Position numbers and translations under genes: made by a program
Shown: in pieces, positions 1 to 8,458 of the stretch
How positions within the stretch are numbered: the first letter of the stretch is position 1
Layout of the letters: each line of letters starts with the position of its first letter
NCBI RefSeq assembly: GCF_003323745.1
Contig: NZ_QOIL01000004.1
Coordinates: 248,001 to 312,000 of the forward strand
Source: Sphaerisporangium album
GTDB lineage: Bacteria; Actinomycetota; Actinomycetes; Streptosporangiales; Streptosporangiaceae
Reading direction: 5' to 3'
DNA length: 64,000 nucleotides
The notes under the pieces: model-generated
Told to the model about the DNA's origin: nothing
Database searches by the model: none
The model's input: only the letters and a program-made list of their open reading frames with translations

Positions 1-487
1 GTTCGCGGCCGAGCACGGCCCCGTCGTCTACAAGCCACTGCGAGCCACCCCGTACACCGGTCCCAACGGGGAGCCCACCACTATCTGGACGGCTCAGGTC
101 CAGTCCGGTGACCTGGACGACAGCATCGGTGGTGCCGCGCACCTGTTCCAAGCCCGTGTCGACAAGGCAGCCGACCTTCGGGTGACCGTTGTGGCGGAGC
201 GGGTGTTCTGTGTCCGGCTCGATTCCGACCTGCTTGACTGGCGGCGGGACTACGACCGGCTCTCGTACACGGTGATCGAGCCTCCTCCCGGTCTCGCCGA
301 GGGTTGTGTCGCCTACGTCGGTGCGCTCGGTCTGCGCTTCGGCGCATTTGATTTCGCGCTTACCGGCGACGGTGTTCCGGTATTCCTGGAGTGCAATCCC
401 AACGGGCAGTGGGCCTGGTTGGAAGACGCCACCGGGTTGCCCATCGCCGCCGCCATCGCCGACCTGCTTCTGGAGGAGCCCAAGTGA
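1..487 (+). CDS. ATP-grasp graspetide maturase, C-terminal part (cut by window start)
   Basis: Frame is open from base 2, so only about 161 C-terminal residues are here. The protein belongs to the ATP-grasp ligases that macrocyclise ribosomal peptides by side-chain ester or amide bonds (graspetides) at the expense of ATP. Seen: a VVYKPL strand of the ATP-binding fold and the late metal-site motif LECNPNGQW, both typical of MvdD/SAV_5884-type maturases. The stop codon overlaps the GTG start of the next gene (GTGA at 484-487), so the two are translationally coupled. The precursor peptide gene usually lies upstream of the ligase and is outside the window. Family assignment rests on the motif plus the diagnostic methyltransferase neighbour. 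Confidence 0.85.
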   Translation, partial: FAAEHGPVVYKPLRATPYTGPNGEPTTIWTAQVQSGDLDDSIGGAAHLFQARVDKAADLRVTVVAERVFCVRLDSDLLDWRRDYDRLSYTVIEPPPGLAEGCVAYVGALGLRFGAFDFALTGDGVPVFLECNPNGQWAWLEDATGLPIAAAIADLLLEEPK

Positions 488-1632
488 CTGTTCATGAAGC
501 CGTACGGCTCCGCAGCGCCCTCGCCGACCAGCTCGCCCAGGCGGGATCCCTTCGCGGCCCGGGCTGGCGGGATGCGGTCGAGTCCGTGGCGCGGGAACGA
601 TTTCTCGGCTCGGCGATCGCCGGGGCCACCGAGTACGGCGACCGATGGAAGGTGATTCACCGCGATGAGGTCACCGAAGACGAGTGGCTGGAGCTGGCGT
701 ACCGGAACGAGACCTGGGTGACGCAGATCGACGGGAACTCGGTCGAGGGTGCGCGCGGCACCATCACGGGAATGCCCACGTCCTCGTCGACGATGCCCGG
801 CCTGGTGGTGCTGATGCTGGAGGCCGCGCAGATCTCCGACAGCGACAAGGTGCTGGAGGTCGGCACCGGCACCGGCTACTCGACTGCGCTGATGTGTCAC
901 CGGCTCGCTGACAAGGGCGTGACGTCGATCGAGTACGACCCGGCCGTGGCTGACCGGGCTCGCGACGCGCTCACCGCCGTCGGGTACATGCCCACGCTCG
1001 TGACAGGTGACGGTCTCGCGGGCTATGACAAGAACGCCGAGTACGGCCGGCTGATCGCCACCTGCTCGGTGCGCTACGTTCCGATGCCGTGGATGTGGCA
1101 GGTCCGCGACGGTGGCACGATCACCGCTCCGCTGATCGGGTGGATGCGCGGGGCCGCCTTCGCGCATCTCACGCTCGGTGACGACGGTACGGCGAGCGGC
1201 CGGTTCCTTGAGGACGATATCTACTTCATGACCGCCCGCCCCCACGGTCCGCCGCCGGTGGCCTCTCCTTACCTGGCGAGCGGGGAGGTGGGGGAGAGCC
1301 GGGTGGATCCGCGGGTCCTGGACAGTCCGGCCGGGCTGTTCGTGGCACAGCTCGCCGCGCCGTCGGCGATGCGGCTGGGAGGGGGTGACGAGGTCATCCT
1401 GTGGGATGTGGCCACCGGTTCGCAGGCCGTCACCGGGCCCGATCCAGCAGGCGGCTGGACGGTCCGCCAGCGCGGGCCGCTGCGGCTGTGGGACGCGGTT
1501 GAAGACGCCATCCTGGTCTGGCAGAGCGCCGGCTCTCCGCACCAGTCCGCGTACGGGCTCACCGTCACCGGGGACCGTCAGTACGTCTGGCTGGGCGAAC
1601 CCGACGGGCCGAGCTGGGACCTGCCCGTCTGA
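484..1632 (+). CDS. PIMT-like methyltransferase of ATP-grasp peptide maturase system
   Basis: 382 residues from GTG at 484, overlapping the ligase stop; an open frame extends upstream, but the overlap start gives the natural N-terminus MTVHEAVRLRS. It resembles protein-L-isoaspartate O-methyltransferase: a TSSSTMPG segment before the SAM fold (about residues 100-107) and SAM motif I VLEVGTGTGYSTAL (about 123-136). The C-terminal ~180 residues form an extra domain seen in the graspetide-associated version. In characterised graspetides carrying such an enzyme (fuscimiditide, amycolimiditide) it methylates an Asp of the cyclised peptide, which then closes to an aspartimide. That role is inferred here from family and context. 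Confidence 0.88.
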   Translation: MTVHEAVRLRSALADQLAQAGSLRGPGWRDAVESVARERFLGSAIAGATEYGDRWKVIHRDEVTEDEWLELAYRNETWVTQIDGNSVEGARGTITGMPTSSSTMPGLVVLMLEAAQISDSDKVLEVGTGTGYSTALMCHRLADKGVTSIEYDPAVADRARDALTAVGYMPTLVTGDGLAGYDKNAEYGRLIATCSVRYVPMPWMWQVRDGGTITAPLIGWMRGAAFAHLTLGDDGTASGRFLEDDIYFMTARPHGPPPVASPYLASGEVGESRVDPRVLDSPAGLFVAQLAAPSAMRLGGGDEVILWDVATGSQAVTGPDPAGGWTVRQRGPLRLWDAVEDAILVWQSAGSPHQSAYGLTVTGDRQYVWLGEPDGPSWDLPV

Positions 1633-2036
1633 CCGAAGTGGGAAAGATCCGCTGTCCAGTCGTGAGTGGTCTGGGATCGGGGCGGCTCCATCGAGCTAGC
1701 TGTGTCGCGGCTGTGGCAGGCCTCCTACTCCCGGGCTTTCCTGTGGACAAAGCGGCGGCGGGGCCGAGTGAGCACCCACCTCGGAGATGGCGGCCTCCTA
1801 TCGTCCGCTGAAGGTGCGCAGGTATTCACATCGGCAACCGGGTCCAGATGAAGAGGAAACCGGGCGGAACGCCGGAGAGCGTGCCGGAAATGCCGTGATC
1901 GAGATGTAATTGAGACAAAGCAGCCATCGTAAGACATTCCGCGAACATAGATCCTTCTCGGGACGCCTTTCCGGTCCCTTGACCTGTTAGGCGGTGTTTT
2001 TCCGCTTCTCAGTTGATCGTTCGGGAAGGTTTGCCG
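1633..2036. other. 404-bp intergenic region, no gene seen
   Basis: I see no coding signal or recognisable remnant. The last 150 bases are AT-richer than the surroundings (TTGAGA near 1911 and following AT-rich stretch) and probably hold the promoter of the S15 peptidase gene, but no convincing -10/-35 pair could be fixed. Confidence 0.4.
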
Positions 2037-3971
2037 ATGTCTTTGCCGCGCCAGGGGATGGGCCATGTGGCCCCAACCGCTTTCCGTAGTCCGGGATCAG
2101 TCCGCCGCGGCGCCGCGGCTCTGGGTCTCGCCGCCACCATGACCCTCGCCGGTGTCGCCACGACCTCGGCCACCGCCGACGCGGCGGCCCCCGTCGGACC
2201 GGTCATCCAGGACGGCATGGCCCAGCCGGTGTTCTCGTCCAATCGCAACGACTGGATCCGCGAGGAGGTGTGGATCGAGACCCCGGTCGACAGTGACGGC
2301 GACGGACGGAACGACCGGGTACACGCCGAGGTCACCCGGCTCAGGGAGACCGAGACGGCCGGCCTGAAGTCGCCCGTCGTGTACGAGGTCAGCCCCTATT
2401 ACGCGGGCGGCAACCCGATCACGAACCACAACGTCGACCACGACCTCAACGAGGCGGTCCGCCCGGGCAAGGGCTGGCAGAACCGCGGTGGTTCGGTGAG
2501 GAACCCGGCGACCGACGAGCGGCTGGCCGTCGCGGCCGACGCCGACGAGGCCGCGGTCGGTACCGGCCCGCAGCCCGCCATCAGCACCAGCCACGAGTCC
2601 AACTGGCTACCTCGCGGTTTCGCGGTGGTACATGCCGAGTCGCTGGGCAGCGGCAAGTCCGACGGCTGCCCGACCACCGGCGGGCGTAACGAGACCATCG
2701 GCGCGAAGTCGGTCGTGGACTGGCTGAACGGTCGCGCCAGGGCTTACAACGCCACCGGCGGGGAGGTCAAGGCGCCCTGGACGACCGGCAAGGTCGGCAT
2801 GATCGGTACCTCGTACAACGGCACCCTGCCCAACGCGGTCGCGAGCACCGGCGTCGATGGTCTGGAGGCCATCGTGCCGATCTCGGCGATCTCCAGCTGG
2901 TACGACTACTACCGTGCCAACGGCGCCGTGGTCGCACCCGGCGGCTACCAGGGCGAGGACACCGACGTGCTCGGGGAGTACGTCTACACCCGCGCGGACA
3001 GGCAGGTCTGCCGGAGCGTCATCGAGGAGCTCGCGAAGGCGCAGGACCGGGTCACCGGCGACTACAACGCCTTCTGGGACGAGCGCAACTACATGAACGA
3101 CGTCGGCAAGGTCCACGCCGCGGTGCTGGTCGCGCACGGGCTCAACGACTGGAACGTCAAGACCAAGCACGCCGCGCAGTGGTACGAAGCGCTCAAGGCG
3201 CGCGGAGTGCCGCACAAGATCTATCTGCACCAGGGCGGGCACGGCGGCTCGCCCAGCGTCAACGTGCTCAACCGCTGGTTCACCCGCTATCTGTGGGGTT
3301 ACGAGAATGGGGTGGAGAACGACCCGCGGGCGCTGATCCAGCGTGAGGACAGGACGCTCGTGGAGTACGCGGAGTGGCCGGAACCGGCCGCGGCGGCCAC
3401 CGAGCTCAACCTGGCGCCCAGCACGGACGGGGCCTCCGGTGTCCTCACTGGCGACAAGACCCGCCTGGGCAAGCCGGTGACGGAGACGATCGTCGACGAC
3501 GCGTCCAAGCGGGCGCAGACTCTCGCCGACACCGTGACGTCACCGAACCGCCTTGCCTACAAGTCCGGGACGCTGACCGGTGCGGTCCGGCTCAGTGGCA
3601 CGCCGCAGGTGTCGCTGCGGATGAGCTACGACCGGCCGGCCGCGAACGTCACGGCGCTGCTCGTCGACTACGACCAGAACGGCAAGGCGAAGATCGTCAC
3701 CCGGGGCTGGGTGGATCCGCAGAACCGCAAGTCGATCTCGAAGACCGAGCCGGTCAAGCCGGGCAGCCCGTACCGCCTCGACTTCGACATGCAGCCGCAT
3801 GACTACGTGTTCCAGGCGGGACACCGCATCGCCATCGTGCTGCTGTCGAGCGACTACGAGTACACCATCCGGCCCACCCCCGGCACGACGCTGTACCTCG
3901 ACACGACGAAGAGCACGGTCACGCTGCCGCTCGTCGGCGGAGCGGCCGCGTTCACCGCGGCGAACGGCTGA
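2037..3971 (+). CDS. Secreted Xaa-Pro dipeptidyl-peptidase (S15 family)
   Basis: About 644 residues. ATG at 2037 is chosen because a GGGAAGG site lies 7-8 bases upstream; an in-frame TTG at 2013 lacks one. An N-terminal basic stretch followed by a hydrophobic segment ending at ADAA indicates Sec/Tat export. The alpha/beta-hydrolase domain carries the nucleophile motif GTSYNG (Ser about residue 258), the acid in LNDWN (about 370) and the His in GGHGG (about 400). The C-terminal third is the X-Pro peptidase jelly-roll (motif GAVRLSGTPQVSLRMS). It would release X-Pro dipeptides outside the cell for nutrient peptide use. Monocistronic: followed by a strong hairpin terminator. Confidence 0.9.
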   Translation: MSLPRQGMGHVAPTAFRSPGSVRRGAAALGLAATMTLAGVATTSATADAAAPVGPVIQDGMAQPVFSSNRNDWIREEVWIETPVDSDGDGRNDRVHAEVTRLRETETAGLKSPVVYEVSPYYAGGNPITNHNVDHDLNEAVRPGKGWQNRGGSVRNPATDERLAVAADADEAAVGTGPQPAISTSHESNWLPRGFAVVHAESLGSGKSDGCPTTGGRNETIGAKSVVDWLNGRARAYNATGGEVKAPWTTGKVGMIGTSYNGTLPNAVASTGVDGLEAIVPISAISSWYDYYRANGAVVAPGGYQGEDTDVLGEYVYTRADRQVCRSVIEELAKAQDRVTGDYNAFWDERNYMNDVGKVHAAVLVAHGLNDWNVKTKHAAQWYEALKARGVPHKIYLHQGGHGGSPSVNVLNRWFTRYLWGYENGVENDPRALIQREDRTLVEYAEWPEPAAAATELNLAPSTDGASGVLTGDKTRLGKPVTETIVDDASKRAQTLADTVTSPNRLAYKSGTLTGAVRLSGTPQVSLRMSYDRPAANVTALLVDYDQNGKAKIVTRGWVDPQNRKSISKTEPVKPGSPYRLDFDMQPHDYVFQAGHRIAIVLLSSDYEYTIRPTPGTTLYLDTTKSTVTLPLVGGAAAFTAANG

Positions 3972-3988
3972 CCCGGGTCCCGGCCAGC

Positions 3989-4017
3989 TGAGCGGGCCGC
4001 CAACGGCGGTCCGCTCA
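3989..4017 (+). terminator. Rho-independent-type hairpin after S15 gene
   Basis: Perfect 13-bp inverted repeat (3989-4001 with 4005-4017) with a 3-base loop, starting 18 bases after the stop codon of the S15 gene. No T-run follows, as is common in actinomycetes. Confidence 0.8.
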
Positions 4018-4019
4018 CC

Positions 4020-4166
4020 CTGTGGGGGCCGGGCCGATGCAGCGCCTCGACCCCCCCGGGACCCGCTACCCGTCGCACCCAGGCCGTGGCGCTGGCCACC
4101 GCCTGCTACGCGGTCGCCATCCTCGGCGCGCTCGTCGCGTCCCTGGCGACCATGCGCACCTCGTAG
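4020..4166 (+). pseudogene. C-terminal fragment of a membrane transporter (decayed)
   Basis: In the frame ending with TAG at 4164-4166 the sequence reads as a hydrophobic helix (ALATACYAVAILGALVASLA) followed by a short tail TMRTS and stop. This is how many MFS-type transporters end. There is no start codon, no ribosome-binding site and only about 40 codons, and it begins directly after the terminator of the previous gene. I read it as the tail of a deleted transporter gene. Evidence is composition and hydropathy only. Confidence 0.4.
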
Positions 4167-4411
4167 TGGAAATCGATCTTTTCCGGCTGGTGGAAGCGTA
4201 GGCGGCCTTTGCCCATGTCCTGACCGGCCAGGCGACAGGCTAAACCGTCCGCCAAAGCGTTGGGGGCAGCGGTCGCCCACTCGTACCTCTACGAGCAAGC
4301 GCGACTCTGCGCCGCCTGGCGTACCAACCGAACGTGGTCTGGCGGTAAGCCCGTCGTAGTGGTCGGCCGTCCCGTTCTGGCCCCATCCCTCGCACAAAGG
4401 AGCGATCGCCC

Positions 4412-4790
4412 ATGCGGGCTTCGCATTACTTCGGCGCGGCTGTACTCACCATGCTTACCGGGTGCGGTGGGGGTACCGGCACCACCGCACCAGTTGTGAC
4501 GGTCACGGCCACCGAGCCAGCGCCGGCGGCTACCGTCACCGAGGCCGCAACCAAGCCACCGGCGGACAAGCCGGCGGGAGCCCAGAAGAAGCTCCCCCCA
4601 ACACAGTTGGCATGAACCTACAGGCGGCTCAGGACAAGCTGCAGGCAGTCGGATATGTAGCTCTTGCTGTACTCGCTGTCCGGGAAGGTGGCCCAGACCT
4701 TGATCAGGCAGCAGCCGAGCCCGGATTCACACGGCGATCCGAGGCCGGCCGATGGCTTTCCGGAGAACTCAAGTGGACCGAGGAGAGCGG
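4412..4790 (+). pseudogene. PASTA-domain-like lipoprotein, frameshifted
   Basis: ATG at 4412 has an AAGGAG site 8-10 bases upstream. The first 67 codons give a lipoprotein: basic start, hydrophobic stretch, lipobox LTGC (Cys about residue 18), then a Thr/Pro/Ala-rich linker ending KKLPPTQLA and stop at 4613-4615. Adding one C to the C6 run at 4594-4599 changes the reading to KKLPPNTVGMNLQAAQDKLQAVGY, an excellent match to the start of a PASTA-like domain (VGMxLxxAQ). The continuation degenerates further, and a different frame carries IRQQPSP, like the end of the same domain. So the gene appears broken by a homopolymer deletion and probably further drift. A sequencing error in the C-run is the alternative. 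Its 3' end overlaps the tail of the opposite-strand DUF4240 gene. Confidence 0.65.
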
Positions 4791-5497
4791 TGGCCCTCCG
4801 CCGCGGCGGGTTCGTGTGCGGGATCGGCGGATGGCCCATCGTCTCCGGGCAGGTCTGCGAGGAACCGCTCACGTGTCATGCCCACCTTGGCCAGGTGTCT
4901 GTCGAGGACGTCCTCCATCGAGAGAGCGCCTTCGGTCGTGTCCGCTGGAGGGAAGGCTTGGCTGAGGCGGGGGAGGCTGCGGGCGCGCTGGGCCTGGCCT
5001 TCGTCGACGCCGTCGTCGTCGGGGGCCGGGTTGACGGGCAGGTCGATGCCACGCTCTTCCAGGACGCGCCAGAGGCCGTCCTTCTCCCCGGTCGCCCGCT
5101 CGTACGCGTCGTCGGCCACGTAGTCGAGGATCTCCCACTCGGGCGGCTCCGCCTGGTCATCGTCGGACGCGAGGCGCTGGATCTCGGGGACGTCGACCAG
5201 GGCGTCGGGGTCGACGGTCACCCGCTCGTACGCCTCACGGCCGAGACCGATCAGCCACGACTGGAAATACCAGAAGACGTCGTCGGAGCACCAACCCTCG
5301 TTGACGAGGTAGGCGGCGCCCCACATCGGCCACGTGTCCGCCGCCTTCTTCACCTCGGCATGGCACAACCGGAAGGCCACGATCTCGTCCGTGGCCCCTC
5401 GCGCCAGCTCGGTCACGAGCCATTCGGCCCGGCCGTCGAGGTCGGAGGCATGGACGCGCGAACGTTCGACCAGGCTCCAGTACTCGTCAATGCCCAT
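4769..5497 (-). CDS. DUF4240 domain protein
   Basis: 242 residues from ATG at 5497 (MGIDEYWSLVE). The frame stays open upstream to about 5998, but the added sequence is Arg/Ser-rich and of low coding quality. The N-terminal ~130 residues show the DUF4240 pattern: EYWSLVE start, LARGATDEIVAFRLCH, WPMWGAAYLVNEGWCSDD, FQSWLIGLGRE. The C-terminal tail is acidic and Pro/Ala-rich. DUF4240 proteins are small cytoplasmic proteins of unknown biochemical role, often near WGR or polymorphic-toxin immunity genes. There is no clear Shine-Dalgarno site before the start. Function unknown. Confidence 0.8.
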   Translation of the reverse strand: MGIDEYWSLVERSRVHASDLDGRAEWLVTELARGATDEIVAFRLCHAEVKKAADTWPMWGAAYLVNEGWCSDDVFWYFQSWLIGLGREAYERVTVDPDALVDVPEIQRLASDDDQAEPPEWEILDYVADDAYERATGEKDGLWRVLEERGIDLPVNPAPDDDGVDEGQAQRARSLPRLSQAFPPADTTEGALSMEDVLDRHLAKVGMTRERFLADLPGDDGPSADPAHEPAAAEGHRSPRST

Positions 5498-5829
5498 GCG
5501 GGGGAGTTTGGCATTTCGGGACGACACTTTTCGACCGCCACGGCGTCCTACCACCCGGCCCGAACCCGCGGCCGAACGAGTCGAGCGCCGCCGCCGGCCC
5601 TGCTGTCCGAACGGGTCTGCTAACGCGCCGCCTGACGCGGTGGGTGCGGCGGCCTGATCTAGAGTTGGCGGCCCCGAGGAGGACCCGGTGGCCACCTTGG
5701 GGCCTCTGACGCCCACTCTCTTCGTCGCTCGGGGCATGGACGGCCGGGCCCGGGCGTGTCCGGAGTGGCGGCCGCCCTGTCGGGAGCACGACTCCGAGCC
5801 GGGGCCGTCATTTCGAGCCGCAGGTCGGC
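5498..5829. other. 332-bp spacer, no gene seen
   Basis: Lies between the lsr2 stop and the DUF4240 start, both on the minus strand. It must hold the promoter for the DUF4240 gene. No repeat, hairpin or coding remnant was recognised. Confidence 0.35.
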
Positions 5830-6255
5830 TCAGGTGCCGGCGTTCGGCTTCGTGTCGTTTTCGGTTTCTTCGCCCGGCTGTTCGTCCGGCGCCGGGTGCG
5901 TGGAGTCTGCGCCGGGATGGGCAGCGATGAACTTCTCGAGGAGTTCGTCGGCGATCTTTCCGCGGGCGGGTGCCTCCAGCCCTTGCTCGCGTGCCCATTC
6001 GCGAACGTCGGTGAGGGTGTAGCCCTGCAGTCGGGGGGACGGATCGGCGGCCTTCTTGGACCGTGTCGCCTGCTTCACCTCGCGGGAGCTCTCCAGGACC
6101 TGTTCGATGAACGCGAGAGCCTCGCTCAGCCGCTGCTGGTTGGCGTCGGACAGGTCGATGGCGAAGGTCCGGTTCAGCAGCGGGAACTCCCGTCTCGCCA
6201 CGTCATCGCTCTCGGATTGGTCGAGGTCGTCAACCAGTATCACCTTCTGCGCCAC
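5830..6255 (-). CDS. lsr2: Lsr2-type nucleoid protein (divergent)
   Basis: 141 residues, somewhat longer than the usual ~110. Lsr2 is the actinobacterial H-NS analogue: it dimerises or oligomerises through an N-terminal beta-rich domain and binds the minor groove of AT-rich, often foreign, DNA. Seen: the N-terminus MAQKVILVDDLD, the coiled region with LSEALAFIEQVLE, and the C-terminal SAP-like helix pair LTDVREWAREQGLEAPARGKIADELLEKF. The minor-groove loop reads RGK rather than the canonical RGR. An acidic tail (DEQPGEETEND) follows. This looks like an accessory paralogue rather than the main chromosomal Lsr2. Confidence 0.9.
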   Translation of the reverse strand: MAQKVILVDDLDQSESDDVARREFPLLNRTFAIDLSDANQQRLSEALAFIEQVLESSREVKQATRSKKAADPSPRLQGYTLTDVREWAREQGLEAPARGKIADELLEKFIAAHPGADSTHPAPDEQPGEETENDTKPNAGT

Positions 6256-6411
6256 GTGCAGCCCTTTCCAGGTGGATCACCGTCTGTCTGGACCGTGGCA
6301 TCATACTGGTGTTCGAGAAGTGATCGCGTTGTCGACGCGCGTCGAAGCACCCATCGCATGCCGAGGCACGCCGGAAAGTCGCCGGCATCGACGGGCCGGG
6401 CCCGCATGGCC

Positions 6412-6897
6412 TCATCTGGCGCGGGTGCGGCGGGCGAAGGTGGCGAGGAGGAGCAGCAGGGCTGACTGGCCGAGCATTCCTGGGGCCAGGGGCGGGGCGG
6501 GGCCTACTGTCTTGGTCAGGGCGTACCACCAGCGGGAAAGTACAGGGAGGGTCTCCCACGTCGCCGCGTAGCGCTGGTCGAGGAGGCCGGCGTCGTAGTT
6601 CGCCGCGATGTGTTCGTAGATGCCGAATGCCGACGCCAGCAGCACGGCCACGGCGATCAGCCGGACCGTCGTGACCAATTTGGGGGAGTGCCGGAAGAGC
6701 ATGAGTAGCGCGGCGATCCCCAGCAGGGCGAGCGCTCCCCACGGAATCAGTTGCTCAGTGCTTTTCCAGTGACGTTCGGTGGCGAGTTCGAAGGCGGCGC
6801 CCAGAATCCCGATCACGGTCAGCGCCACGAGCCCGAGCTGAATGAGGCGGCCGCTGCCGATGTCCAGGTGGCGATGGCGGGCTTGGGTCGTGGTCAT
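6412..6897 (-). CDS. Small integral membrane protein, four helices
   Basis: 161 residues with four probable membrane helices: IQLGLVALTVIGILGAAF, LIPWGALALLGIAALLMLF, LVTTVRLIAVAVLLASAFGIY and a C-terminal MLGQSALLLLLATFA followed by a basic end RRTRAR. No family recognised. The start codon overlaps the stop of the upstream lipoprotein gene by four bases, so both are made from one transcript and probably act together at the membrane. Confidence 0.7.
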   Translation of the reverse strand: MTTTQARHRHLDIGSGRLIQLGLVALTVIGILGAAFELATERHWKSTEQLIPWGALALLGIAALLMLFRHSPKLVTTVRLIAVAVLLASAFGIYEHIAANYDAGLLDQRYAATWETLPVLSRWWYALTKTVGPAPPLAPGMLGQSALLLLLATFARRTRAR

Positions 6898-7250
6898 GGG
6901 GTGAGGGCGGAGACGATCTTGTTGACCGTGTCTTCGCCGGGGTTGTACTTGGCGAGGTTCTGGCGCAGGGCGTTCAAATTCGTGTCGCCGGCGTCGTAGG
7001 GCCGGTATTCCACGACTTCACGCGCCCAGCGGTCGGGATTGCTGACGCCCGCCCCCTTGAGCGCTGCGGCGATCTCGCTCTCGCTCGCCTTGTTGGCCGA
7101 GACCTTCCCTGCCTGGCTTGCACCGTTCGCCGCCGTGTCCGTGGCCGCCGCTGTGGGGGCGGACGCCTGGTCGGACGACGACCCGCAGGCGGCGAGCGAA
7201 GCGCATGCGGCCAGGGCGGCCAGTGCCAACGTGATCTTGGGTGATCTCAC
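6894..7250 (-). CDS. Small lipoprotein
   Basis: 118 residues from GTG at 7250 (MRSPKITLALAAL); a GAGGGA site lies about 10 bases upstream. A GTG at 7268 would add six residues. The signal peptide ends in lipobox LAAC. The mature part is a Ser/Thr/Ala linker followed by about 70 residues with the pattern ESEIAAALKGAGVSNPDRWAREVVEYRPY and NLNALRQNLAKYNPGEDTVNKIVSAL, repeated in actinobacterial lipoproteins of unknown function. Translationally coupled to the membrane protein gene downstream. Anchored outside the cytoplasmic membrane by inference from the lipobox. Confidence 0.75.
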   Translation of the reverse strand: MRSPKITLALAALAACASLAACGSSSDQASAPTAAATDTAANGASQAGKVSANKASESEIAAALKGAGVSNPDRWAREVVEYRPYDAGDTNLNALRQNLAKYNPGEDTVNKIVSALTP

Positions 7251-7534
7251 CGAAGTACCATCCCTCACTTGATTCGCTGTGCGTGTGAGGCTGGCACGGG
7301 AGGCTTGTGCGGATCTCTGAGATTCCTATGAGTCGGCTCAGAAAGGACGCGACGCCGAGCATCGTCCGCCGCGACGTGGACGTCTCTCCCATCGGCAGCG
7401 GCGGACACGTCCGCCGCACCTGCTGAGCACTTGCCGATCAGGGCCGTCCCACGGACGGCCCAGAGGCCGAGATCGGACGTGCCCTCGTGGTGAGTGAGTT
7501 CCAGCCTGCCCAAGGGAGAAGAGGGGACGGCGGG

Positions 7535-8338
7535 CTAAGGCTTGCGGGCGAGGCCGCCGTACATGAGTCGCTGGCCCACGGTCAGGTCCTTGGGGGTGGG
7601 GCCGTCCGGTCGCCAAAGGGGAAGTGGTACGACGCCCGGATCCAGGAGCTCGAAGCCGTCGAAGAAGGCGGTGATCTCCTCGGGGGTGCGGAAGCGGCCC
7701 GTGCCGAGCAGCGCGAGGAACTTCTTCTCGGCGTCGCGGGCGTCCTGGCTGGAGTCGCAGAAGTGGGTGACGAAGAGGTAACTGCCAGAGGGGACCGCTG
7801 CCATGTACCTCTCGATGATCCCTCTCGGGTCCTCGTCGTCGTGCAGGTGGTGCAGGATGCCTACCAGCATCACGCCCACCGGCCGGTCGAAGTCGATGAG
7901 CTTTCTGACGGCCGGGTCCGCGAGGATCGCCGACGGATCGCGAAGGTCGGTGGTGAGGACGGCCGTACGGTCGTCCTCCGCCAGCAGTGCCCTGCCGTGG
8001 GCCAGCACCATCGGGTCGTTGTCGACGTAGACGACCCGGGACTCGGGATTCGCCCGTTGCGCGACGTGATGGGTGTTCTCCACGGTCGGCAGTCCGGAGC
8101 CGAGGTCGATGAACTGCGTGATGCCCTGACCGGCCATGAATCGGACCCCTCGGCCCAGGATCTCGCGGTTGTAGGTCGCCACGTCGTAGATCTCGGGGAC
8201 CACCTTCACGATCTCGGCGACGAAGGCGCGGTCTACCTCGAAGTTGTCCTTGCCGTTGAGGACGACGTCGTAGGCGCGAGCGATGCTCGGCCTGGTGGTG
8301 TCGATGCTGGCCTTCCACTCATGCCACTTGTCGTCCAC
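7535..8338 (-). CDS. SAM-dependent methyltransferase, DUF574/Methyltransf_19 family
   Basis: 267 residues from GTG at 8338 (MDDKWHEWKASIDTTRPSIARAYD), with GAGGAAGGA 8-10 bases upstream; an earlier in-frame ATG at 8410 lacks such a site. Family markers: RPSIARAYDVVLNGKDNFEVD near the N-terminus, the SAM loop FIDLGSGLPT, VVYVDNDPMVLAHGRALL (acidic residue binding the ribose), and VGILHHLHD. These proteins are abundant in actinomycetes, often in regulatory neighbourhoods, but their substrates are unknown. Possibly expressed alone: it is preceded by an AT-richer region around 8345-8385. Confidence 0.9.
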   Translation of the reverse strand: MDDKWHEWKASIDTTRPSIARAYDVVLNGKDNFEVDRAFVAEIVKVVPEIYDVATYNREILGRGVRFMAGQGITQFIDLGSGLPTVENTHHVAQRANPESRVVYVDNDPMVLAHGRALLAEDDRTAVLTTDLRDPSAILADPAVRKLIDFDRPVGVMLVGILHHLHDDEDPRGIIERYMAAVPSGSYLFVTHFCDSSQDARDAEKKFLALLGTGRFRTPEEITAFFDGFELLDPGVVPLPLWRPDGPTPKDLTVGQRLMYGGLARKP

Positions 8339-8458
8339 AGGACGATCCTTCCTCGCTCCTGGCCCATTAAAGATGATCATATAACCCGGCAAGCCCGCCA
8401 AATGCGGCATTCTGCGTAAATGCCGGACTCTACGATCGTTTGGGCTCAGGCATCCCGC

